Positions 1 through 6,505 of a stretch of DNA of 64,000 bases are shown one piece after another; the stretch's first letter is position 1, and every line of letters begins with the position of its first letter. The stretch is from assembly GCF_004216565.1 (NCBI RefSeq), contig NZ_SGWV01000012.1, forward strand, positions 144,190 through 208,189, in the 5' to 3' direction. Origin of the DNA: Sphaerotilus mobilis. Lineage in GTDB: Bacteria > Pseudomonadota > Gammaproteobacteria > Burkholderiales > Burkholderiaceae_C. The position numbers and the translations under genes are program-made. A model generated the notes under the pieces. That model did no database searches, was not told the origin of the DNA, and saw only the letters and a list, made by a program, of their open reading frames with translations.

Positions 1-184
1 CGGGGCCTCGACCTCGACCAGGTGCGTGAGCTGGTGCCGCTGCAGCCGGCGGTGGCCGGGGCCTCGACCTCGACCAGGTGCGCGAGCTGGTGCCGCTGCA
101 GCCGGCGGTGGCCGGGGCCTCATCCAGGTGCGCGGGCTGGTGCCGCTGCAGCCGCAGTGGCCGGGCCTCGTCCAGGTGCGCGGG
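1..184. repeat. GC-rich tandem repeat, 50-56 bp unit (left block)
   Basis: Imperfect direct repeats share the core CGACCTCGACCAGGTGC followed by a GAGCTGGTGCC-like segment. Core starts at about 9 and 65 are 56 bp apart, and later copies are shorter. Neither 50 nor 56 is a multiple of three, so the reading frame changes at every unit. The long open frames here reflect lack of stop codons in GC-rich DNA, not a protein. The block runs off the left edge. Confidence 0.8.
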
Positions 185-269
185 CTGGCACATGCCCATC
201 AGGAAGAAGAAAAAATCCAAAACTCCCGCACGCAAAAATTTGGCTACCAGATCGGTTTCCGGTCGGGCA

Positions 270-438
270 GTTGCAGAGATTCACCACCCCCCCTCCCTTG
301 CGCTCTCCGCGCGCCGACTCGGCGGCCGTCTTGGCATCGCTGCACGGCCGGCACAGCAGCGGCTGCACGTTGTCGGCCTGGCCGGCTGGACCTGGCTCCT
401 TCAGGGCCTGATCCAGGACGGCGCAGTCGCGATCGCGC
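270..438 (-). pseudogene. HNH endonuclease C-terminal remnant (tentative)
   Basis: One minus-strand frame reads RDRDCAVLDQAL, then about 16 residues later DNVQPLLCRPCSDAKTAAE, then a short basic tail. The pattern N-x-Q-x-L-C-x-x-C-x-D-x-K-T is typical of the end of phage-type HNH nucleases, where the residue before D is usually His; here it is Ser. No start codon or upstream HNH half is visible because repeat DNA begins upstream. I read this as a decayed fragment trapped between two repeat blocks. The short length makes chance resemblance possible. Confidence 0.3.
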
Positions 439-534
439 TGTCAACGGCACAGGCGCGGATGTAGATGACGCCTGAGTCGGGCAGCGGCCCAGGTTGCCGG
501 CGGACGAGTCGCCGGCCTCGCGGGTGGACTCGGT

Positions 535-1030
535 CCAGGCCACGACCTCGACCAGGTGCACGGCTGGCGCGGTGCCAGCGGCGGCAGGCCATGACCTCGA
601 CCAGGTGCGCAAGCTGGTCCCGCTGCGGCCGGCGGCAGGCCACGACCTCGACCAGGTGCACGGCTGGCGCGGTGCCAGCGGCGGCAGGCCACGACCTCGA
701 CCAGGTGCACGAGCTGGTGCCCGGCCAGCATCGGCAGGCCTCGACCTCGACCAGGTGCACGAGCTGGTGCCCGGCCAGCATCGGCAGGCCTCGACCTCGA
801 CCAGGTGCGCGAGCTGGTGCCCGGCCGGCGGCGGCAGGCCTCGACCTCGACCAGGTGCGCGAGCTGGTGCCCGGCCGGCGGCGGCAGGCCTCGACCTCGA
901 CCAGGTGCACGGCTGGCGCGGTGCCAGCGGCGGCAGGCCTCGACCTCGACCAGGTGCGCGAGCTGGTGCCGCGCGGCCGGCGGTGGCCGGGGCCTCGACC
1001 TCGACCAGGCGCACGAGCCGGCGCCCGGCC
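535..1030. repeat. GC-rich tandem repeat, about 50-bp unit (main block)
   Basis: About ten units carry the core CGACCTCGACCAGGTGC. Between 721 and 890 the period is exactly 50 bp: the segment CCGGCCAGCA or CCGGCCGGCG recurs at 721, 771, 821 and 871. Other units are slightly longer or shorter. Two unit types alternate, one ending GAGCTGGTGCCCGGCC and one ending ACGGCTGGCGCGGTGCCAG. The period is not a multiple of three, so this is a minisatellite-like non-coding array. Confidence 0.85.
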
Positions 1031-1659
1031 AGTGCGGTGCCCGCGGCGGCAGGCGTCGACCCCCCCCACCCCCGAAACCTGCGCGCGCAGAAAAATGAGG
1101 AGCAGGCCGGTCCTCTAGACGAGGCCTCTAGAGTTTCGACGCCCCCCCCGGGGGCATGTTGAAGGCAGGTGATCGGCAAGATTCATCGCGAAAAGCACCG
1201 CAAACGCTGGTGAAGCGAGCAGAAGAAGACAAGAAGATGTGATTGAGTCAACTCATCTTCTCTTCCTTCCTGCCCCCGCTGCCCCCGCTTTGCCCCCGCC
1301 TCTGCCCCCGGTAGCCTGATCGGGCTGGAAGCCGCGCCAATACTGGGTTTCCGGCCGATTCAGCGCCGCTGCCCCCGTTGCCCCCGGTGCCTGATGCACG
1401 TCGGCCAAACGTGCACGCCACCGTTCGGCCATCTGGTGCCCTCGATCGCGTCGCGCCGAGTGCAGCGCGAAGAAGAAACCGCCCCGCCGCCTCCCCCGGC
1501 GGCCCGGGGATCGGACCCTGTCCGGGTCTGCTGCAGGCGAAGGATCAGCCCCTAGCCCTGCAGGTCAGGCTAGATGGACAACGCCCGGCGCAAGGCCGGG
1601 CGGGTGGTGTGCGTCGGTTGTCGGCCTGGCGGCAGGCGATGTGCCTCGGCCCGGTAGAG
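1031..1659. other. Gene-free stretch downstream of the integrase
   Basis: I see no convincing gene here. It contains poly-C runs (about 1060 and 1145), a small inverted repeat AGAAGATG/CATCTTCT near 1231-1264 and the C-run block described separately. All longer open frames overlap the integrase on the other strand or the repeat array. Confidence 0.6.
1273..1309 (-). other. G-quadruplex-type motif (four G5 runs on minus strand)
   Basis: Four runs of exactly five C lie at 1273-1277, 1282-1286, 1293-1297 and 1305-1309, each within TGCCCCCG-like repeats. On the minus strand this gives four G5 tracts with loops of 4 to 7 nt, which fits the canonical G-quadruplex rule. Two further C5 runs occur at 1372-1376 and 1381-1385. 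The block lies about 350 bp beyond the stop codon of the integrase. Confidence 0.6.
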
Positions 1660-2949
1660 CTATCCGGCCTTGAAGGCGAGCACCTGTGCCCCGGCTCGCA
1701 GCCGGTCGAGGTAGTCGGCCCATCGGGTCATCATGTCGCGCCGCTGCTCGAGGTACTGCGTCCGGTTGTAGGCCCGGCCCAGGGCATCGGGCACGGCGTG
1801 CGCGAGCTGCGCCTCGATCACCTCGGGCGCGATGCCCAGCCGCTCGGCAATCATGGTGCGAGCCATCGCCCGGAAGCCATGCGCCGTCATGTCGTCATTG
1901 CCGTAGCCCAGGCGACGCAGGGCGCTGCGCACGGTGTTCTCGCTCATGCAGCGCTTGGATGTGCTCAGGGCCGGGAACACGTACTGCCCGGACCCGGTCA
2001 GCGGCTGCAGCTCGGCCAGCGCCGCGAGGGCCTGAGCAGACAGCGGCACCAGGTGCGGAGGGCCGTTCACCTTGTCTGCCTTGTTCCGCTTCATGGCGTC
2101 GCCAGGAATGGTCAAGAGGGCGTCGGCGGTGTCGACCCAGGACCATTCCATGTGCCGCAGTTCGCCAGGCCGCAGCAGCAGCAGTGCCGACAGGGTCAGC
2201 GCGCAGCGGGTGACCGGGTGCCCCTGATATCCCGCCATGTCGCGCAGCAGCGCGCCGACCTGGCCTGGGTCTGTAATGGCTGCATGGTGACGTGTGACCA
2301 CAGGCCGCAGGGCGTCGCGCAGGTCGGCAGCCGGGTTGCGGGTGCATGCCCCGGTGGCGATGCCGTACCGGAAGACCTGGCCGCATGCGTCCTTGACCCG
2401 GTGCGCTGTCTCGATCGCGCCTCGTTCCTCGACGCGTCGCAGGCACTGCAGCAACTCGGGCGCCTCGATCTCGTCCAGCGGTCGCCGGCCGATCCACGGG
2501 AAGGCGTCCTGTTCCAGGCGGATGCGTGTCCGCGTAGCGTGGCCGTCGCTCACCTTGGCGGTGTGGACTGTGGCCAGCCACTCGCGGGCCACGGCCTCGA
2601 ACGATCCAGCCGGCGGCAGGCCTGCGTCGGCGGTCTTCTTCTCCGCCAGCCGCTGCCGGGCCTCTTGCTTCGCAGTCTTCCGGGCGTCGCTCGGGTCGAT
2701 GCCTGCGCTGACCATCGCCCGCGCCTCGTTCGCCTTCTTCCTGGCCAGCGCCAGGCCGGTGTCCGGGTAGGTGCCCAGACTCAGGTTCTTGCGGACGCCG
2801 TTGATCCTGTAGTCGAGCCGCCAGCCGTGCGAACCGCCCTTGACGAACAGGCGCAGGTAAAGGCCGTCGCCGTCGCTCAGCCGCGTGCGAGGGTCGCCGG
2901 GCTTGATGCTTCGGATCGTGACGTCGCCGGGGATGAGGTCGCGCGGCAT
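1660..2949 (-). CDS. P4-type tyrosine integrase
   Basis: The protein has 429 aa from the ATG at 2949, chosen because the family begins with a short M-x-(10)-DUF4102 lead. An upstream in-frame extension to 3030 runs through a hairpin region and is unlikely. Residues about 10-95 form the DUF4102 arm-binding domain (LSDGDGLYLRL, LGTYPDTGLALAR) and the rest is a core-binding plus catalytic domain. Catalytic residues visible are R260 (LLLRPGEL), HGFR at 357-360, H384 and the nucleophile Y394 (GRAYNRTQY). P4-type integrases commonly use tRNA or tmRNA 3' ends. This one starts 172 bp from the host tmRNA 3' fragment at 3121-3143, so it should belong to an element lying to the left, largely outside the window. 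It looks intact. Confidence 0.93.
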   Translation of the reverse strand: MPRDLIPGDVTIRSIKPGDPRTRLSDGDGLYLRLFVKGGSHGWRLDYRINGVRKNLSLGTYPDTGLALARKKANEARAMVSAGIDPSDARKTAKQEARQRLAEKKTADAGLPPAGSFEAVAREWLATVHTAKVSDGHATRTRIRLEQDAFPWIGRRPLDEIEAPELLQCLRRVEERGAIETAHRVKDACGQVFRYGIATGACTRNPAADLRDALRPVVTRHHAAITDPGQVGALLRDMAGYQGHPVTRCALTLSALLLLRPGELRHMEWSWVDTADALLTIPGDAMKRNKADKVNGPPHLVPLSAQALAALAELQPLTGSGQYVFPALSTSKRCMSENTVRSALRRLGYGNDDMTAHGFRAMARTMIAERLGIAPEVIEAQLAHAVPDALGRAYNRTQYLEQRRDMMTRWADYLDRLRAGAQVLAFKAG

Positions 2950-3006
2950 GCAGGAACTTTTCTTGTGCAGGAACCCGGATTGTGGAGTTCCTGCCAAAGT
3001 TCCTGC
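2950..3006. promoter_or_regulatory. Four symmetric GCAGGAAC half-sites upstream of the integrase
   Basis: The octamer GCAGGAAC occurs at 2950-2957 and 2967-2974, and its reverse complement GTTCCTGC at 2987-2994 and 2999-3006. The outer pair extends to CAGGAACTTT/AAAGTTCCTG. The array abuts the integrase start codon. It could be an operator for autoregulation or integrase/excisionase arm sites; the sequence alone cannot separate these. Confidence 0.6.
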
Positions 3007-3050
3007 TTCGAGGGCTGGAAGTCCATGCACTTCGGTGCACGTCTATGGAC

Positions 3051-3087
3051 GAAAAAAAGGCCTAAGTGATTGATTCACTTAGGCCTT
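3051..3087 (-). terminator. Rho-independent terminator behind the tmRNA 3' fragment
   Basis: The arms AAGGCCTAAGTGA (3057-3069) and TCACTTAGGCCTT (3075-3087) form a perfect 13-bp stem with a 5-nt loop. Read on the minus strand the stem is followed by a T-run (A-run at 3052-3058 on the plus strand). It lies 34 bp beyond the CCA end at 3121, the expected place for a tmRNA terminator. It may equally serve as the boundary between tmRNA and the integrase. Confidence 0.8.
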
Positions 3088-3120
3088 CTGGACTTCTATG
3101 GCCCTTGATGGACCCTGCAA

Positions 3121-3143
3121 TGGTGGAGCCGGGGGGAATTGAA
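3121..3143 (-). ncRNA. ssrA: Host tmRNA 3'-terminal fragment (split gene)
   Basis: On the minus strand this reads TTC, AATT, CCCCC, the acceptor strand CGGCTCC and the encoded ACCA. CGGCTCC pairs with GGGGCCG at the 5' end of the fragment ending at 32104 (one G-U pair), and CCCCC pairs with the GGGGG just before the break at 31765. It is therefore the missing T-loop, T-stem and acceptor end of the interrupted host tmRNA, displaced about 28.6 kb by insertion of the copper element. Confidence 0.9.
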
Positions 3144-3146
3144 GCT

Positions 3147-3158
3147 TTATCTCAGGAC
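3147..3158 (+). repeat. Left terminal inverted repeat
   Basis: TTATCTCAGGAC is identical, in inverted orientation, to the right end at 31753-31764. It is preceded by hexanucleotide GAAGCT, whose first three bases match the host T-loop. Confidence 0.85.
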
Positions 3159-3276
3159 TTTTGCTCCACTTCGCTCGATGTGAGTGACTGACTACGAGAG
3201 AAGTGCCAATGTGCACAAGTGTGCAGTCATATTCTCAAGCCATATCGGACGTGCACTTTGTGCTGTCCAGAAACAC

Positions 3277-3301
3277 TGAAGCCCGCACAAGGCGGGCTTC
3301 A
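3277..3301 (-). terminator. Terminator of the element tmRNA
   Basis: The arms TGAAGCCCGC (3277-3286) and GCGGGCTTCA (3292-3301) form a perfect 10-bp stem with loop ACAAG. It lies 16 bp past the 3' end of the tmRNA at 3317 and in its direction of transcription is followed by GTGTTTCT. Confidence 0.75.
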
Positions 3302-3316
3302 GATGAGGAAAGGGTA

Positions 3317-3688
3317 TGGAGGTGGCGGGGTTCGAACCCGCGTCCGCAAGCCTTTTCCGTCCAGTTCTACATGCGTAGCCGTCTGATTTGAGTCTCACCC
3401 TCCCAGTCGCGCAGTGGCACGCTACTGGGAGAGCCAGCACCCTTGAGTCTCGTCAGCGTCCAAGGTGCACGGGCGCTGACCAGCCAATGTGAATGACCTC
3501 TCTGTCTAACGTCTTGCGACTTCAGACGCGGCCCATTGGCCTACCGCTGAGAGGCTCACCGGTTTTAAGCGGCGAGGGCGTACGAGGTATCGTTCGCAGT
3601 TACTTTGTTTCCAGTGGTTTTACGAGCGAACTGGTGCTCGGCATGCCCTGATACGAATCCGTACCTACGTCGAAGCCAATTCACCCCC
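3317..3688 (-). ncRNA. ssrA: tmRNA (complete, element-borne)
   Basis: The one-piece tmRNA is 372 nt. The 5' end GGGGGTG pairs with CACCTCC at the 3' end (one G-U pair), followed by discriminator A; CCA is not encoded. The T-arm is GCGGG-TTCGAAC-CCCGC. The tag reading frame is 3597 to 3565, with resume codon GCG, encoding ANDTSYALAA and then TAA. About 100 nt around the tag are nearly identical to the interrupted host copy (two differences seen), while the pseudoknot region and the ends are clearly diverged. It is thus a homologue from a related genome, not a recent duplicate. tmRNA with SmpB rescues stalled ribosomes and tags their products for proteolysis. It appears fully functional and is the only intact tmRNA in the window. 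Confidence 0.96.
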
Positions 3689-3712
3689 ATAGATGTGCTT
3701 GACGAACAGGAC

Positions 3713-3718
3713 AGTATA
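3713..3718 (-). promoter_or_regulatory. Possible -10 element of the element tmRNA
   Basis: TATACT on the minus strand lies 24 nt upstream of the mature 5' end, compatible with a short leader removed by RNase P. No good -35 hexamer is seen at 17 bp, so the call is weak. Confidence 0.4.
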
Positions 3719-3877
3719 GCGCAAGTAGCGAGCATGAGAGCGCCGACGCCCGAAATCGGCCAAACGCACGCCCCACCTTAGGCCAGCTCACTGCATTGGC
3801 GGCTGGGGTGCCCCGCCAGCTTCTCCGGAAAGGCTGCGCATGAGGCGTTGGCCCCGCAGCGCAAAGCTGCGCGACGC

Positions 3878-4099
3878 TCAGAAGTTGCGATAGCGACTCA
3901 GCGGCAGCCCGTGCCGTTCGACGAATGCATTGGAGCTCTGCAGGGCCACCTGGTTGTCAGTGAGCCATTGCTCTTGTAGGCGTGTCCCCGCTGCCGCATG
4001 GCCTACCTGACCTGTTCGCGCGCCGGGGGCTCCCTCGTCACGGGCTTCGACCGGAATCGGGACAACAGCTTCGTTGCGAGGACGGTGAGCGGTGGGCAT
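3878..4099 (-). pseudogene. CcdA-like antitoxin remnant
   Basis: The last about 35 residues (LQEQWLTDNQVALQSSNAFV, then ERHGLPLSRYRNF) match the toxin-binding tail of CcdA-family antitoxins (W-x-x-x-N-x-x-A-x-x-x-x-N-x-x-V-E-x-x-G). The upstream part (from MPTAHRPRNEAVV) does not read like the family's ribbon-helix-helix domain and looks frameshifted. No ccdB-like toxin gene follows before the tmRNA. I infer a decayed, orphan antitoxin. A longer start at 4195 is possible but not supported. Confidence 0.4.
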
Positions 4100-4236
4100 G
4101 TTCGAGTCCATCAGAGCTGAGTTCAGTCTATGCCACGCACAGCTGCTTGGCCGAGGCGTTCGACTCCGTCCCACAAACCAGGGTTTGTGAGACACCTGAG
4201 TTGGGCAGCCAGGAACGAGCTTAGGCGGCTCGTTTT

Positions 4237-4302
4237 GTGTCTCGATTGCCTGTCTTGTTTTCTATGTCCCGTTTCTGTAGAGTTCAACGGGAATCGAGAC
4301 AC
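4237..4302. promoter_or_regulatory. Resolution-site-like inverted repeat before the resolvase
   Basis: Perfect inverted repeat GTGTCTCGATT (4237-4247) and AATCGAGACAC (4292-4302), with an inner pair CCCGTT (4268-4273) and AACGGG (4286-4291). It ends 8 bp before the resolvase start. This is the position and style of a res subsite that also acts as the operator of the resolvase gene. Confidence 0.6.
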
Positions 4303-4310
4303 TTCCTCAC

Positions 4311-4862
4311 ATGTCTATGCTCATTGGCTACGCCCGAGTCTCCACGGACGAACAGAACTTGGACCTCCAAACGGACGCACTGACGAAAGTCGGATGCGAG
4401 CGGCTGTTCAGCGACCAGGTCAGCGGCGCCGCCGCAGTGAAGACCGGCCTTGATGAGGCGCTGGCCTACCTTCGAGAAGGCGACACCTTGGTTGTCTGGA
4501 AGCTGGACCGGCTCGGGCGCACAGTGAAAGGGCTAGTAGAGCTGGTCGACTTGCTGAAGGGCCGCGGCATCCAGTTCCGCAGCCTGACAGATGGCATCGA
4601 CACCAGCACGCCCGCCGGCCGGTTCTTCTTCCACATGATGGCGGCCCTCGCTGAAATGGAGCGGGACTTGATTCGCGAGCGTACGACGGCCGGCTTGGCT
4701 GCGGCCCGAGCTCGCGGGCGCAAAGGTGGGCGCAAGTCGAAGTTGGATGAGGCAAAGCTCGACGCCGCCCGAAAGCTGCTCACGGCCGGCACGCCGGCCG
4801 TCGATGTCGCAAAGACCCTGGGTGTTGGGCGCGCCACGCTGTATCGGCGGTTGAGTGGATGA
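4311..4862 (+). CDS. Serine resolvase/invertase (Tn3-resolvase family)
   Basis: The protein has 183 aa, the normal length. The N-terminal catalytic domain opens MLIGYARVSTDEQ with the nucleophile serine in RVST. Further catalytic-domain signatures follow: KLDRLGRTVKGL, GIDTSTPAGRFFFHMMAALAEME and RDLIRERT. A C-terminal helix-turn-helix (VDVAKTLGVGRATLYRRL) binds the site. The inverted repeat just upstream is its likely res/operator. No Tn3-type transposase is present, so it is either a relic of a Tn3-family transposon captured by the element or a multimer-resolution function for a circular intermediate. ATG at 4317 is an alternative start. The protein looks intact. Confidence 0.9.
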   Translation: MSMLIGYARVSTDEQNLDLQTDALTKVGCERLFSDQVSGAAAVKTGLDEALAYLREGDTLVVWKLDRLGRTVKGLVELVDLLKGRGIQFRSLTDGIDTSTPAGRFFFHMMAALAEMERDLIRERTTAGLAAARARGRKGGRKSKLDEAKLDAARKLLTAGTPAVDVAKTLGVGRATLYRRLSG

Positions 4863-5143
4863 CTGTGCAGGGACAGCTACGGGGCACAGCCTGAGCTGCA
4901 GCTCAGCACTGGGGCGACGAGTCGCCTCGGGGGGCAAGTCGCTGAGTGCTATACTTTTGAGACCTTGCATCAGAGAGACCCGGAAAGGCGTCCCGGTGGC
5001 CAAGCCCGTGCACAGGGTTAGGCGCTGATGAGGAAAATGTGCATCCTTGCGAGGGCGACCTCGGACGAGGCGACCGACCAAGGTGTCGGAAGCTGGGTGC
5101 GCAGCCGCTCCTCCTCAGGTGCAAGGTTCTTTCTTTTACGACC
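4863..5143. other. Non-coding stretch after the resolvase
   Basis: No supported gene, terminator or repeat is seen. Short frames in this interval are shadows. Confidence 0.5.
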
Positions 5144-5839
5144 TCACTTCTTGAGCATGTCTGCTCGAAGTTTGGACACGCTGCCGGGCTTCGTCCAATA
5201 AGCCGTCACCAGTTTCAGGTGCACATACGGGGCCCCCGTATGCTGCAGGATTCCTGCTGGAGTCTCACCCATCGCGCTAGGTTCAAGGGCTTTGTAGGTG
5301 GCGTCGAACATCACAAGCTGGTTCTGGTACCCCTTGCCATGCTCTCCCTTGCTCGTATTTGGCGCGTAGTTCGGACTACCGTGCACGAACAGCTGGGTTA
5401 GCAGCTCGGTGACTGCAGGCTGACTTACCCCTTGGAGCGCCCGATGGTCTCGGCAGTGCTCGACGGCCGCTCTTGAAACGATGACGCAGCCAGTTCCCGC
5501 TGGAGACCGCGGCTCAAGCGCCGCAAGCTTTTTCGACGTCAACCAAAAGTTGATGAGGGCATTTGCCCGCTTGCTCAAAAACCACGAGAGTTCATCCTGG
5601 TCTGGGCCTAGGCACGGGGCAGCGCCTGTGACCCATTCGGTCAACATTTGGGCCATGGCTGCCTTAACTGCCGTCCCGGCCGCTGCAGCTACCCCCTGGA
5701 AGGCGGCCCCTTCTGTCGTCAGTCCCGCAGTCACAACAGTGCTGACGTACGACGCGGCCAGGTTGCCTTGTTGTGCTTGTGGCACCGTCAGGGCATTGGA
5801 TACCCCGTGGTTGGTGGTCATGCTGGTCGGTGAGGTCAA
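5144..5839 (-). CDS. Hypothetical protein, 231 aa
   Basis: I do not recognise this family. The protein is soluble-looking with no signal peptide or clear membrane span. The N-terminal part is rich in Ala/Thr/Val (AASYVSTVVTAGLTTEGAA). The middle and C-terminus have ordinary globular composition with several Trp and Tyr, a segment VIVSRAAVEHCRDHRAL and a basic end. Base composition is visibly lower in GC than the flanking chromosome, consistent with acquired DNA. It lies alone between the resolvase and the DUF433 gene. It could be accessory cargo or a truncated piece of a larger protein; no function can be assigned. Confidence 0.6.
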   Translation of the reverse strand: MTSPTSMTTNHGVSNALTVPQAQQGNLAASYVSTVVTAGLTTEGAAFQGVAAAAGTAVKAAMAQMLTEWVTGAAPCLGPDQDELSWFLSKRANALINFWLTSKKLAALEPRSPAGTGCVIVSRAAVEHCRDHRALQGVSQPAVTELLTQLFVHGSPNYAPNTSKGEHGKGYQNQLVMFDATYKALEPSAMGETPAGILQHTGAPYVHLKLVTAYWTKPGSVSKLRADMLKK

Positions 5840-6001
5840 TCTCCCAGCATTGTCGCTGCGCCATGTTGGAGCCAGTCTTCAAGCGCCAACGCTGAGTGCA
5901 CGGATGCGTTTCGGCCAGATTGGAATGACGAACAGTGGGCTAAGCTGAGGCCATAGCCTGCGAACCCGGCGGCCAATGTCGCCAGCAATCTTGGCCGCCG
6001 G

Positions 6002-6265
6002 TCACTTCCACCGACGCGCGGCGTTGAACGCACCAAGAGCCCACGGTCTCACGCGAATGTCATGCTCAGCCGCGTAGATGCGCGCCGCCTCGACATGTGC
6101 TTGCGTGAGCCAGGGCCAACTTTCTAGCAGCCGCTCCCAGGTCACCCCTGCGTCTACGCTCGCGAGCACGTTGGCAATCGGAAGGCGCGAACCTGCAAAT
6201 ACCGGCGTGCCGCCCATGACGTCCGCGTCGACCTCGACTTCAGGTGGATGTATGTCGAAGCTCAT
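6002..6265 (-). CDS. DUF433 domain protein (antitoxin-like)
   Basis: The protein has 87 aa from the ATG at 6265, chosen for the AGGGGA ribosome site just upstream. The sequence (VMGGTPVFAGSRLPIANVLA, then WERLLESWPWLT) is the DUF433 signature: a small helix-turn-helix-like protein usually paired with a DUF5615 PIN-type toxin as a VapBC-like pair. The toxin should follow immediately on the minus strand. Only a 66-codon frame (6036-5836) without a recognisable toxin motif is found there, so the toxin seems lost or decayed. Role as orphan antitoxin or regulator is inferred. Confidence 0.75.
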   Translation of the reverse strand: MSFDIHPPEVEVDADVMGGTPVFAGSRLPIANVLASVDAGVTWERLLESWPWLTQAHVEAARIYAAEHDIRVRPWALGAFNAARRWK

Positions 6266-6505
6266 GCTGCTTTCCCCTAACGATGTCTTCTGATGGACCG
6301 GTATGTGTCGAATCCAGCCACTCCGCGGTGCGACGTCATGCACAGACCATCGTCCCCACAGGTAATCAGCCGGTACGCGCACCGAGTACAGCGAACTGAC
6401 CGCACTCCGAAATGCGATTCAGCCCACCTTAACAAACGCCGTTGGGCTGTGGCAAAGCGCCGACCGGCTCGATGCTCGACCACAGCGTCCACGGCGCAAC
6501 TGCCG

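Noticed and set aside
535-1030. CRISPR array
   Set aside because: The whole unit repeats with only small changes; there are no unique spacers between constant short repeats, and no cas genes are present.
244-1179. Long open frames (up to 311 codons, both strands) over the tandem-repeat tract
   Set aside because: Repeat units of 50 and 56 bp are not multiples of three, so encoded peptides shift frame at every unit; several frames are open at once because the DNA lacks stop codons.
1378-3069. A 563-codon plus-strand frame opposite the integrase
   Set aside because: It is the mirror of the well-supported integrase; no motif or ribosome site supports it.
3121-3143. A tRNA gene 3' end
   Set aside because: The acceptor strand CGGCTCC pairs exactly with the 5' end of the tmRNA fragment at 32104, and no tRNA body lies next to it; the tmRNA explanation accounts for every base.
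5836-6036. DUF5615 toxin partner for the DUF433 gene
   Set aside because: The 66-codon frame lacks the conserved N-terminal acidic residues of that toxin family; it may be debris but cannot be called.
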